A stretch of 64,000 bases of DNA, taken from positions 186,001 through 250,000 of the forward strand of contig BDDD01000126.1 in assembly GCA_001972305.1 (NCBI GenBank). The letters run 5' to 3'. Under the pieces are notes generated by a model, which saw only the letters and a program-made list of their open reading frames with translations, did no database searches and had not been told where the DNA came from. Source of the DNA: Cephalotus follicularis. Lineage: Eukaryota; Streptophyta; Magnoliopsida; Oxalidales; Cephalotaceae. Position numbers and translations under genes: made by a program. This document shows, one piece after another, positions 35,477-47,350 of this stretch; position 1 is the stretch's first letter, and each line of letters opens with the position of its first letter.

Positions 35477-37561
35477 GTTTCAACTCTTTCAAATTTTTCA
35501 TGGCATACAAGGGGGAACTAATGGTCAGTGACGACCTCCTACTGGAGGGACTCAAAAGGTGCAAATCTCTTGGTGCTTTGGCCATGGTCCATGCAGAAAA
35601 TGGTGATGCTGTAGTTGAAGGGCAGAAAAAAATGATTGAACTTGGTATTACTGGGCCAGAAGGACATGCTCTTTCAAGGCCCCCAGTGGTAATTCACATA
35701 TTATGTCATCATTTAGACGAACTTCTAGTGTCTGCTTTTTGAGTCTTCTCACTCATCTGTTTTCTTTGGTTACATAAGCAATTGTTTTTTTTTCTTCTTT
35801 CTCTAACACTTTTTTATGCCTTATACTATTTTCTTTTTTTTTCGTAAAGGGCCATGGTGTTGGTGTTTATTTCTTGCATTTATGCAGTTTTGTGATCGTA
35901 TTTATTGAATTCGTTACTTTGTCTGAACTTTCTTTTGTTTTCAGCAAAAGAATGCAAGCTAGTATATCATTTCCTGCACCAGTAGTTTATCTATCTATGT
36001 TTCTTACTTCCCCTCCCCTAGCCTTGTATGTATTGCTTAGATATATACAGAATAAATGAGAGACCAGTTAAAGAAATTATTCTTTTACTTTTTTTCTGTT
36101 TTCGGATTATCATCATCCTTCCTCCATGACCAGTTTGTATTTTCTGGTAAATTTTGCATTTTTCTTGTTGACCATTCATGAGAGAGTACAGACCCTTGAC
36201 TGTCTAGGAATGATTGAATAAATGTTAACTTATTTTCTTAAATTATAACTTCCTATTTTAATATCAATTGATGCTAAGTAAATTTGTGAATTCTATTTGT
36301 TGTTTTACTCTTACTATCTCCTTAAGATTAGTTTCGAATTAAATATTTGAACATCTATTTTAACATGGTATAACTTTTAGTTTGTTCATGCAGCTAGAAG
36401 GAGAGGCAACTGCTCCAACAATTCGTTTGGCAAGTAGGTATTAAGGAGAGGATGCATCTGGTTTGGGATACAATGGTGGTAAGCCACTATGGGGTTTTAG
36501 CTCAATCCTTAAAATTGAACGTCTGGATTAGTATTATTATTCTTCTGTAAATGCTTTGCCTTTTTAAGACTCAAATTTTTAATATCTTTCAGGAATTTGG
36601 CCAAATATCCGCCACTGACTATGTCCGGTTAACAGGCACTGAATGGTATGCTCTTCTGGGATTCTTTCAAGTAAATTATGATCATCATGCAAATATTACA
36701 AAGTATTTGAAGTTGCAAATAAAAATGTTAGGATTTTTTTTTTACCTGTTTGAACACTAGTATTGTATTTCTAATTTTACAGTGCTAGGATCTTCAACAT
36801 ATATCCAAGAAAATGAGCTATACTTGTTGGGTCTGATGCAGATATAATCATACTCAACCCAAACTCAAGCTTCGAAATAAGTTCAAGCAGTCACCACTCC
36901 AGAATAGATACAAACATCTATGAGGGTTGGAGAGGGAAGGTAATTTTTAAATATTTTATTCTCTCCATTGACTTTTGAGGGAGGTGCAATTTTGTATGAG
37001 AAGGGTGACCTGGGGCCATATTTCTAAAATTGTTGCCTATCAATCCTAGTATATGAAGTTACTGCTTCATTTGAAAGTTTATAAGAATTGTTGTGTCGAG
37101 AACAAAAGATATATATTCTTACTAAGATTAAATAAGATTTTTACGCGGATTTTTGAATGGATCATTTGAAGACATACTCTTGGTTTGACCCTTGAGTTTG
37201 TCATGACCCTATGCAATTGAAACATTCCTTGCTAAGCTTTGTTCAATGTAATCAAGGTCTTTCTAATAGATGCCTGTGCCTTGGACTCTCTCTCTCTCTC
37301 TCCCCCCACTGTGAGTGTGTGTGTGTGACACATAACATCCTTAGTCTTCTCATGCTTTGTTTTGTTTCATAGTCTTTGCTATGTTTTCCCAGGGAAAAGT
37401 TGAAGTGAAGAGTTGTCTGGGAAAATGATGAACTGAAGGTTGTTCCTGGTTCTAGAAAGTACATAAAGATGCCTCCCTTCAGTTATCTTTTTAATGGGAT
37501 TGAGAAAGCAGATGCTCGGCATCTATCCTCGCTCAGAGATTCCTTGTTTGATTTGTCTTGA
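35477..37561 (+). pseudogene. Dihydropyrimidinase pseudogene (3' part)
   Basis: Recognisable exons are 35477-35688 ([41 protein letters not shown]), 36394-36478 (LEGEAT..TIRLA fused to KERMHLVWDTMV), 36593-36645 (GQISATDYVRLTGTE), 36783-36939 (RIFNIYPRK, DADIIILNPNSSFEIS, SRIDTNIYEG) and 37393-37561 (ELKVVPGSGKYIKMPPF-like, NGIEKADARHLSSLR). Dihydropyrimidinase performs the second step of pyrimidine breakdown. The 5' half is absent at the Copia junction. Several middle exons are deleted within the 36394-36478 exon. A TGA follows YPRK, and a deletion in the last exon (after KVEVKS) shifts the frame. Introns persist, so this is not a retrocopy. Confidence 0.92.
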
Positions 37562-37840
37562 TATTTAATAAACACAGATGAGTAAGATCTTAATCACTGT
37601 AAAAAAATATGTAAATACTATCATTAAGTAGAATGGATATGTTTTCCATTTTAGCAAAGTTATGATTTATTTTGCTTGCTATTCCGATCTTAAAAGAATA
37701 TGTAAATGCTATCATAGTAAAAAATGATTCTTATATTTGTTGAAGAATACAGGAACTGCTTAGTTCTCTAGTGATAAACATGTCTCATCTACGGGTAAAA
37801 GCCACAAATCTATAATTATGTCTAATTACATAATGATGAT
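37562..37840. other. Spacer between dihydropyrimidinase pseudogene and CACTA remnant
   Basis: AT-rich, no gene. It may include the former 3'UTR of the dihydropyrimidinase gene. Confidence 0.4.
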
Positions 37841-37849
37841 CAGATATTT

Positions 37850-40800
37850 AGTGAGTGGTCGGCACAACAATTCCCGACCGCTACAGCAATTCCTGACCGC
37901 TATAGCGGTTGGCAAATAACTCATAACATTAATTTAATTTCAAAAATTTATTTTATTTCCCGACTGCTTTTCAAACATTTCCGACCGCCGGAACGGTCGG
38001 GAAACCTTTATAAATTTTATCAAATTTCAAAAATTTATTTTATTTCCCGACCGCTTTTCAAACATTCCCGACTGCCTTAACGGTCGGGAAACCTTTATAA
38101 AATTTATAAAATTTCAAAAATTTCTTTTATTTCCTGACCGCTTACAACATTCCCCAACCGCTAGAGCGGTCGGCAAAACTGTCACGCCCCGAATCGTGGG
38201 ATGGGCCCCACGATTCGACACGTGGCAATCCGTACAATCATCATATAAATTTAAAACTTAATATAAATCATAATCAAATTAAAAATCAAAAGCCTTTATT
38301 TAATGTGTGGATTACAGACCCAGTTCAAATCATAAAAATTACATCATCGTGAACCAGAATAAAATAAAATAAAATAAATACATAATTTATTTTTGCAATT
38401 GCGTCCATGGGAGCGTACGGTCGAGGAGGAGAACTTACTGTACTTTTTATCTTTGCCGCTGCTGCGATGTGCCTCCACTACCTGTACCTGTACCTGGCCC
38501 ATTCAAGAGAATGGGTCAGCAACCCTGAGGGTTGTGTAGGTCACCCCATACACGGGCACATACCAGAGGAACAAGCAAACACAAGCAGAGGAGAAAAAAA
38601 AATATAAACATAAGAGTGCATGCATCATAGCATCATCATCATCATTTATCCTCGAACTACTCTACTCAAAACGTACATGACAATCATATCAGAGGAGTCT
38701 AGTCCGGTCATCCTATGGTCATGGTCAATGTACATGGTTCACCTTTGGGATCACCAGCCCGTGGAATTCTCCTCCGGTTCACCTGCTGAGCGGTTCGCCC
38801 TTCGCTCACCTGCTCGCGGTTCACCCCTCGGATCACCAGCCTTGGCGGAATTCACCCTTAGGTTCACCGTTGGCGGTTCGCCCGAGGATCACCTGCCTCG
38901 CGGAGTTCACCCCGTAGGTTCACCTGCTCGGCGGAATTCTCCCCTATTGGGCTCACCAGCCTGATATTATCCTTGGATTTCATTTGCTAATTCCATTCAT
39001 TTCTTTAACATTTTAAAATCATTCTTTAATTTCCATCCCTTATGAGCATAGTAAAACACAATTGGAATGCACATAAAACGCATGCATTGGCCTTCGCTTC
39101 TAAACGCACCGTACAGCGCTCTTCCTATTCTTTAGTTGCATGCATACATATCATTTAAACATTGGCGCCACATTCCTCTTCGTCACTGTTCATGCTTCCT
39201 TCTCGTTCGTTACTTTGCGTGTATGACCAGAATACGTCTTTGTTTATGCTAGCCATCTCTGTCTTTGCAAGTCCTAAGGCCATGGCACACGAAGTAGCAC
39301 TGGGAACGTCCGACGATGGACGGTACACGCGCAGGGTGCATGGGGGACTTACCTGGACGTCATCTGGCGCCCCTGAACGTCATGGCAGAGGACACTATTG
39401 ACAGGCGTGCGTGGCAGAGGACAATGGTGTCCCAAGGCCGAGGATGGCGTTTGCCTTAGAAAGCTTGGGCCTTACAGTAATGGCATCTCGGACCTGTAAC
39501 CTCTACACTGGACGTCTCGGGGATGACGGCAGTGGTACCTCGGATGCGCGAGCTCTGCTCCACTCCCACTGGCGCCATGGCAGAGAAGAGATGGGCTTCT
39601 CTGCATGTTATCACAGGGGGTCAGAGGAGCTCAATGTTTGCATGGTAACTCTACTGACGCGTCCTCAGCATGTTTCCTTGGACCCATGCGTGCTTAAATG
39701 GCTATGCAGAGAAGGTCACATGCTCAGTACGCAGCGACATGCATGGCCTTCTTGGCGTCCTCGGCGCCTATGGCAGTGGAGGCCATAGTGAGCACCTCGG
39801 ATTCCTGGATAGGGAGGCCATGGTTGGGACCTAGGCCACATGCCGGTGGATGCCATAATTGCTTCCTCGGACTCAAGCCAATTAGATGGCCAAGGTCGGT
39901 CCTTCAAACGGCTAGCCCAGTGATGGTTCCCAACGTGATAGTTGGTACCTCAGGCGTTCCTCCCAGGCGTGTCATGGTGGCTTCACGCGTGTAAGGCACC
40001 TCAGACGCGTGTTGTTGGGTCCTCGGCGTTGCCACGGGTTCCTTGTACAAGGGCAGTAGTGGGGAGCGCATGGAGAGAACAGGGGCATCCTCAGCACTTG
40101 GCATCCTCGGCAGTATCCTCTGTAAACGTGTGGCCGAGATGGTGCCTTAGTGTGCCCGCTTTGTTCCTCTTCCCCTCATTACCGCAATATATGTATATAC
40201 ATGTTTGTGTGTTGTGTAACTACACTAAGCAACCCATGACACAATAACAGCAACAAGAATCGCAAGCAGACAATAAACACAGAGAAAACAAGCATCAACA
40301 CATGACAAACCACACACAAAATATGCTGGTAGGTACTCAAGTATAGAGCAACCTACTTGGAAAAAGGTCGGAAACGGAGATCGTCTTCCTCAATTCCTGG
40401 ACTTCCTTCCTTGCCAAGGTTCACCACACTTCAAGTGGTCTCTTTCTTTTACTCTTGCTTTATTCTCTTACTTCGCAGGAGATGGCACACACTTTCAACA
40501 AGGATATGTATATATATGTGTAGACAGGGACCCTACTCCCTTATCTTCTTCCTCCTTTTTCCCCATAGCAGGTCCCATTTCTCCACCTTCACTCCTTCTC
40601 TCGATTTTTCTAATAGCAGTGAATGTGAAGAATGACAAAAGCATGTCTCATGGCCACTTTCCTCTTTTTATACCTTATAGCCGAAGAATCTAGAATTCTC
40701 ACGAAGCTTACAAGAATTGCAGGCTGGAAATTGGGCTTGGGCCAGCTTCAGGATTTGAGCCCCACTTTGGCCATTTTACACTTTCCACTATAAAGCCCAA

Positions 40801-41218
40801 GAATTTAATTACACCATTACATTCAGCCCAAAGAAATTAGCATAATTCCTTTAGCCCACTTTCATAAATTATACCCCATTGAGGCCCAAATAAATACATT
40901 TTAAATTCGGGTCCAGCCCAAAAAGTGGGAAAATAATTACAAGGCCCAATAAATATATTTTATAATATTTAGGGCTCTTACAAAAACCCTCATAAAATTA
41001 ATTTTCTGACACCGATCAACAGCAACCGCATCACTTACCAACCGTTTTAACGGTCGGTAATTGATAAGGGCGGTCGGGAAAATGGTCGGGCTATAATCGG
41101 TGACCCAATTATAAGCGACCGTCAATGCGGTCGGCGCGGCGGTCGGGGAAACCTTTTACCGACCGCTTTTAAGGTTTTACCGACCGCGCGGTCGGTAAAT
41201 GCTCTTTTTCTAGTAGTG
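37850..41218. mobile_element. CACTA-type non-autonomous element, split by a solo LTR
   Basis: The right end reads ...gctctttttctagtagtg (inverse CACTACTAGAAAAAGAGC, a typical CACTA terminus) at 41201-41218. Both flanks of the inner insertion are packed with subterminal repeats of the form ccgaccgc / gcggtcgg (37860-38176 and 41030-41196). Without the 2.8 kb insert the element is about 560 bp and carries no transposase. The left terminus does not show CACTAC and is degenerate or truncated, so the start is approximate. Confidence 0.7.
38180..40982 (-). mobile_element. Large solo LTR (2803 bp), probably Ty3/gypsy Tekay/Del-like
   Basis: TGTCACGCCCCGAATCGTGGG at the left and GGGCTCTTACA at the right, flanked by a perfect 5-bp duplication aaaac (38175-38179 and 40983-40987). 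On the minus strand the LTR starts TGTAAGAGCCC and ends CGGGGCGTGACA. Ends of this kind precede Met-tRNA primer sites in chromovirus-type elements; the lineage is inferred. It contains GC-rich irregular repeats (38740-38965, ggttcacctgctcggcgga-like; 39290-40130, ctcgg/catggcag-like). ORFs inside it look like chance products of GC-rich repeats. Confidence 0.8.
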
Positions 41219-41221
41219 ATA

Positions 41222-41832
41222 TGATGTGGGAAAAAATCTATCCATATCCAGTGTGTCACGCGTCCTCTGCAACTGCTGTCATGTGTACATATAATTTAAA
41301 ATCTAAGTGGATAGCGGACAGAAGTAACGCTTCAGTGCCGAATAAGGAAACATGCGAGATCTTCGGCTGTTTCCCAGAGGACCTCCTCCTCCCATAAAGG
41401 AATAGGGCCACAAAATCAGCCTACATTCCAGGAATTCATCTCCACAATATCAGCAAGCAAGGCGCCAAATCCGGTGGAGAATCAGAAAAATGCCCGAGAT
41501 ACTCTGCATTTCCTTAAGAGAACACATATCACCCCCGACTATCATGCAAGGCAGTTACAACACATCTCCTATAAATACCAGAATCAAATACTTAACACAG
41601 GTCCGTCATTTTTACACACAAAAGCACCATGTAATTGTCTTTCTCAGCCTTTAACTGACTTAAGCATCAGAGTGTCCCTGGGAGAAAACTCTCATGGACC
41701 TACGATCAGTTTACCTTCTTTGTGCAGGAAAGGCAATCAAACAACCTTCTCGGAGCGTATTAAAGCGTTTCACTCAATAAATCAAAATCTTACACGTGAG
41801 ATACTGTTGAGTAGAGAAGTTTTGTATCAACA
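41222..41832 (+). mobile_element. LTR remnant of the Tat-like family (copy 3)
   Basis: It begins TGATGTGGGAAAAAATC and ends TTTGTATCAACA, with TATAAATA at 41570-41577 and cagagtgtccctgggag at about 41668. It abuts the CACTA terminus at 41218. No target duplication was found (tgata before, gaagg after), so it may be one LTR of a deleted element. Confidence 0.75.
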
Positions 41833-41839
41833 GAAGGTA

Positions 41840-43610
41840 TTTGCATCTGTCCTTTATTGACACTGTTTTCCTCCAATATTTTATGTGGAAAGATTTCTTG
41901 GCTTGGCGAAACCTATTAGGAGGGCAGATAATGATGGATAGGAGTGCAAACGAACCAAACCGTTCGTGAACAGCTCACGACTCGACTCGATATAAACTTG
42001 TTCGTGTTCGTTCATTAAGTTTAATGAACGAACACGAACACGATTTTAAAACTCGTTAGCTTAACAAGCCGAGTTTGAACATTGATGAGCTCGACTCGTT
42101 AATGTTCGTGAACAGTTCGTTAAGAGATTGTTAAGGACTTGATTATAATATAGTTAATAATTCAATTGTAGATTCATTTATAATTCAATTAAAGACTTGT
42201 TAAGAGATTAATTATATATGAATACATATATTTTTTTGTCTTTCTATTATTAATTTTTCAAATTTGTTCTTATACAGTGCATTATATGGATTTTTTATTT
42301 TATTAATTATTCTAATTTGTTCTTGTACAACATACTATACATCTTTGAATCTATAAAAAGACAAATCCAATAAGATACATTTTATACAATATAGTATACA
42401 ATGTAGGGTATTTTAAAAATTAACTAAATTGAACTTGGATGAATAATATTGGATTTGTATTTTTATGTTGTCTGAAGACTTGTAAAAGTTATTTGAGAAT
42501 ATTGAAACATTGATATTCAATTTAATTATTCTTTTAGTTTTTTTTTTAAGAAAATAAAAACAATTATTAGTGAAATCTAGTTCAAACTCTTATTTTTATC
42601 ATCGAGCCAAATTTGAATAAAAATTTTTTAAACTCGTTAAATGCTCGAGTTCGACTCGAATTCGAAAAAGTTCGATTCGAACTCGAACTCGATAAAATCT
42701 CATAAAACTAGACTCGAACTCGAACTCAATAAAAATTTAACGAATATAGCTTGAACAGGCTTAAACTCGAATCGACTTGACTCGGTTCGTTTGCAGCCCT
42801 AACGATGGACCATGCTTTTGCGCCTTGAGGTGGTCAGGTATAAAAAAAATTCAAAAGCGTGAAGGACGTCATGGACGATGAAAACAAGTTTTGCTTCCGC
42901 CCCTACGTCAACGGGGCTAATGAGTTCAAGGCGGTCATAGAATATCCTGAAGTAGATCACTTGATGACTCTTCCTGATGAAACAACCTCCTAAAATGACA
43001 GGTTGATGACCCTGATATTCTATCCGGGTATGTATTGACCATGATAAAAAAGAAAAGAAAAAAAAAAAAGACGACAAGTCAGTCGCTGACGAATGCCTTG
43101 GCTTCGGTAGTATATTCCCCTTTACTTGTTTATCTTCTATTTGGCTTTTATCAAATGAGGCATTCATACCCCCACGCTCTGATGAGGTCTCAAAGTTCCT
43201 CCACAATTTTCTCCATGTTTTGTACATGAGGGCGCATATGGACATCCAACACTTACTTTCCCTGAAAAACATAGGGTAGGGAAAGTGACTCCTGCATGAC
43301 CAACATACTAGACTGAGGTCCTCAAAAGTTTTGAGTCCTTCATGACTGCGAAGGCAGACTTCCCTGCTACTACAATAATGCTTGCTGGGGATTAGTCTTG
43401 AGATTGCTTCCCAAAACTGTTTTCAATAAAGAAGAAGAGAGCCTCCCTGTTCAGCCAAAGAAAAAAGCCAAAAGACCTCAAGCCCATAGAGGAATAGTCA
43501 TACAAGAGGCTATAGTAGGCAAAAAATGCAAAGCATAAGTCGCTAGGAAGAGGAAGACTAAAAAACATAAGAGCGCAGAGGTTATACCCCAATTGGTCTC
43601 CTCCAATTAG
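41840..43610 (+). pseudogene. Degenerate coding debris, possibly of a plant-mobile-domain type ORF
   Basis: Short conceptual stretches look formerly coding: MWKDFLAWRNLLGGQ before the hAT insertion, NKFCFRPYVNGANEFKAV and YPEVDHLMTLPDE around 42880-42975, and a Lys-rich KKKAKRPQAHRGIVIQEAIV near 43466. They lie in different frames with many stops. The FRPYV...YPEV pattern reminds me of the plant mobile domain found in MuDR and Tat extra ORFs, but without a search this is weak. The hAT element at 41939-42801 splits the debris. Confidence 0.35.
41939..42801. mobile_element. hAT-type non-autonomous element
   Basis: 863 bp with terminal inverted repeats TAGGAGTGCAAACGAACC and GGTTCGTTTGCAGCCCTA. 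It is flanked by an 8-bp duplication with one mismatch (atgatgga 41931-41938, acgatgga 42802-42809), diagnostic of hAT. Subterminal parts are rich in gttcgtgaac / ctcgaactcgaa motifs; the centre is AT-rich with no transposase. Confidence 0.92.
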
Positions 43611-44580
43611 GTAACAATATGAAAAGGATGACGCCCCTAAGGTATACACTGTATTCTTTCACTTAAGTTTTTGGTACATGACATCGATGTGAAAAGACTG
43701 GCAGCAATTTGTTTCTTCGTCAAAGGTGACAGTGTATTTATTTCTCTTTGGTTTTACTACAAACGAATTAAAATACAAAATATGAAAAGGTGGCAGTGTT
43801 AAATTAGACTTGATTTTCAAGTTTAAATATTTTTACATTTTTTTGTTACGTGATTTGATAATGACATTTATCATGATTTGAAGAAAAAAAAATACTGTGA
43901 TGTGAACGTGGAGAGATACGCTTGGGACGACAACAAACAATTTCACATTAGTCAAAACAAAAATAAATATGTTACCGTATGAATAATTTTAATAAAAAAA
44001 ATTTAGTTAGACGTAATCAATAATAAATTTCCACATTATAAATTTTGAAAGTTTTTATTATAAAAATCTGACAAAAAGTGTGGTTGGATTCAATGTTTCT
44101 GCTAAGGACAAAATTGTGAACTCCTTTGTAAACCACCCACCTGGGCATTAACATAGTGGCCTGCATTGCAGGTGAACCACACCTCTTAAATCTGATATCT
44201 GGTTAAATTGAATCTTAAAGTCAAAAGTTTGTTACTTTCAATCAAAGTTAAGGACCCAAAAGGCCAAAACCAACGAAAGGTTAGAGATTGATTTCATTTT
44301 ATTATAATTTTTATTTTCATTTCAGTACTACAAACGGTATCAGCTTTTGAAACTTGGAAGCTGTTTATAATATGTTGAAATCGCTTTCTAAATCTTTATC
44401 GGTCTATTTAACCACAACCCGAAAATATCTCCCTTGTTTTATAACAAGTAACTGTCTATTGTTTACATTTTCTCCTCCTTTAACAGGTACTTGTACAAAA
44501 ACAGAATCTGATTTTTTGTGTCTATGACTGTTTTACTATGTTTCTTTGTTGGTGTAGGAATTGGTCTTAGAACAAGAGCC
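43611..44580 (+). promoter_or_regulatory. Upstream region and likely 5'UTR intron of the Nudix gene
   Basis: AT-rich DNA. Just before the start codon a plausible 71-nt leader intron exists: donor aacag|gtacttg at 44487 and acceptor ttggtgtag| at 44557. The in-frame ATG at 44524 would lie in this intron, so 44581 is preferred as start. No clear TATA box was assigned. Confidence 0.4.
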
Positions 44581-47350
44581 ATGTCAGTTTCTGTGAATTC
44601 ACTAGTAGGCGATAAAGGTAAAGTGAAACAAGTTAAGCTACTTAGTGGGGTTAATGATGAGTTTGGAGGTGTGATTGTGGAGATGAATGAGCCTATGGAC
44701 TCTGTAGTCTTTGCTTCGCTACTTAGAGCTTCAATTCAGCAATGGAAGAATCTGGTATATATACTGTGTGATTCACTATCTTAAACGATTTATCCTTATT
44801 AATTTGGAATTGGGTTACGGAATATGATCATATCATTCTTTGTTAATTGCAAGTTTGTGATTCAGTCATTTGTTTCAATGCTAGTTCACCGTTAGTGGGT
44901 TACTCCGTTCATTTAACCGAATCCTAAATTTTCTATTACAATATATTGCTCGATGATTATGATTATGCTTGATGATTATGATTATGATTATGGTGATGAT
45001 GATGAATGGGTTACACAATGTTTCACTTTCTAGATGTGCTCATGTTATTGCAAATATCTAGAATCATGCATATGCAATTCATACTTGTAAAATTTATCTT
45101 CTCCGAGACTGCTTATGTGGATGATTACTTATTATATTTGTTGTCCTTAGAGCATTTGTCCTTATCTATCATTTTGGCGTTTGTACTGAATGTTTTGAAG
45201 GGTAAGAAGGGTGTGTGGATCAAACTGCCCATTTCGCTGGTCAATCTTGTTGAAGCTGCAGTTAAGGTAACTAATTTACTTTTCTGAAGAGTAAATATTT
45301 GGTCATACTGACTCTTAAGCCGTTCACGAATAGAATTTAGGCTTCTGTCATTAACTTTAATTCTTTTATATTGCTGTGTAGCAAGGTTTTTGGTACCACC
45401 ATGCAGAACCAAATTACTTAATGCTTGTGTATTGGATTCCTGAAGGCCCTAACACTCTTCCAATAAATGCGTCACACCGGGTGGGCATTGGGGCATTTGT
45501 GATGAATGAAGCTAGAGAGGTAGTTTTTACTATTTGACGTACATTTTCTTTCTGGCTTTCTTTATGCCACGGAAAATATTAGCTTGCAAGATATTAGGAA
45601 AGCCAACAGCTTTAAAACTTTGAATGATCATGAAAGCTTTTTGATATGTTGCTTGTTTTCCTTATGAAGAATTAAATGAATGAAACCGTGATCATAGTTT
45701 CTTCGGAACTAAAAAAAAATATGCCTTTTCTATTGGAAAGGGCTTTTTTAGTTTTTATATTTTTTAGTCCCTAAATAGTCTTGGGTTGAATGACTTTCAT
45801 CATTGTAAGTGTGCCAATATGCACCCCGAAATGTGTGCCAATTAGATCGTATAAAACAATAGCTCTAAAAAAGGCACCTCTTATATATACTTTATTTCTG
45901 GATTTAGCATCTAGATCGGTGTCATATGTTGTCTATCTTCATTGCATAACTTCTTTCTCTTGACAGTGTGATTTACTGTTTAGCCAGGACTTGTTTTCTT
46001 TCTTCCTGATCAATAAAAGAGATCACCGCATTCTATCTGAAACATTATCATATGTGAGAAGAATCACATGTCACTTATACTACTGGGTTTCTTCTCTCAG
46101 TGAGTCTGCAGCATTATCAGTAATCTGAGTTTGAAAATTTGATGCTAGGTTCTAGTGGTCCAGGAGAAAAGTGGATTATTCAGGGGCACAGGTATGTGGA
46201 AATTCCCTACTGGGGTTGTTGATGAGGTAAGTACATCAGGTTAAATTTTAATTACATATTTATACTGTGTATTTTCCACTTACAAAGTTCTATTTTTATC
46301 TCTAGGGGGAAGATATCTGTGCTGCGGCAGTGAGAGAAGTCAAAGAAGAGACAGGAGTAAGTAGATTAATATGTACAATTTTATATGAAATATTTCACAT
46401 GCCAGTTAGTGACTTGGGCATTTGGTTGATTCAGGTTAATGCAGAATTTATTGAGGTACTGGCCTTCAGGTATGAAGTTTGCTGAAAGTGAAAATATATT
46501 ATAAAACAGGCATGCATTCTTACAATTCAGGTTTCACTTGTTAGAATTTTGAAGTGTTGACCTACTTATCGTTATATATAGACCAAGGATATTAGGGAGA
46601 TCATGAACTTCATGTATATATAACTGTGTACACTAACGTAATTCTGTACTATGCCATATGTGAGGGTAGAAGAAAACAATATGCTCTTCTGGTGCCACAT
46701 ATTTGCTATTTATGGATTATCTTAAGTAGCTTGAGAGTTTTAAATCATCAAATTAAATGCGCTCGTTCATGTATGTGATATACAGACAGAGCCACAAAGC
46801 ATTCTTTGAGAAGTCGGATTTATTCTTTTTGTGCATGTTGCATCCCCTTTCATTTGACATACAGAAGCAGGAAGCGGAGATAGAGGCAGCCCAGGTAGAG
46901 TTTGATCAGAGTAAGAATAGTGAAAATGTAAACTACTATTTTCTTAAGACCTAACAAGACATCAGCAAACAGTCCCAACACTTTATAATTTTTAATTTTC
47001 CATGCATTCTGCCCACATTTTGGATTAAACAATCAATATTATAGTGGTTGAATTTATAAAAATCTGATAATTGCTGTATAGCTAAATGTGTTGTACAAAC
47101 AACAGCACCGATGTTGCTCATGAATAGTCCTCACAAGGTTATTTCTCATTGCCTGCAGTGGATGCCGATTGAAGAATATTCGGCACAATCATACGTCCAG
47201 AAAAATGAATTTATAAAGTACATCATTGACATATGCTTGGCAAAGAAAGATGGAATATATTCTGGTTTTTCGCCGGTGCCTACCAAAACAACGTTTTCTG
47301 ATCAGAAGAACTACTTTTACTTCAATACTAGGGGCCTCAACTGGCAGTAA
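44581..47350 (+). CDS. Nudix hydrolase, plant NUDT2/NUDT10 type, 280 aa
   Basis: Eight coding exons: 44581-44754, 45201-45266, 45382-45519, 46149-46226, 46306-46356, 46435-46469, 46786-46894, 47159-47350, all GT-AG and in phase. The N-terminal region (GGVIVEMNEPMDS, QQWKNLGKKGVWIKLP) is typical of the cytosolic plant group that hydrolyses ADP-ribose or NADH-type dinucleotides. GFWYHHAEPNYLMLVYWIP and ASHRVGIGAFV follow. The Nudix box GVVDEGEDICAAAVREVKEE continues to TG, keeping the G-x5-E-x7-RE-x2-EE-x-G core that binds metal. The tail has SHKAFFEKSDLFF and EIEAAQWMP. Length matches the family (about 280). Substrate cannot be fixed from sequence; the subfamily is from recognition. Confidence 0.93.

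Noticed and set aside
39162..40247. Overlapping ORFs of 79-125 codons on both strands in the solo LTR
   Set aside because: They result from GC-rich irregular repeats; no motif, splice structure or strand preference supports them.
42799..43272. 157-codon minus-strand ORF with an F-rich run
   Set aside because: The Phe run is a translated poly(A) tract, and the opposite strand has better coding-like blocks.
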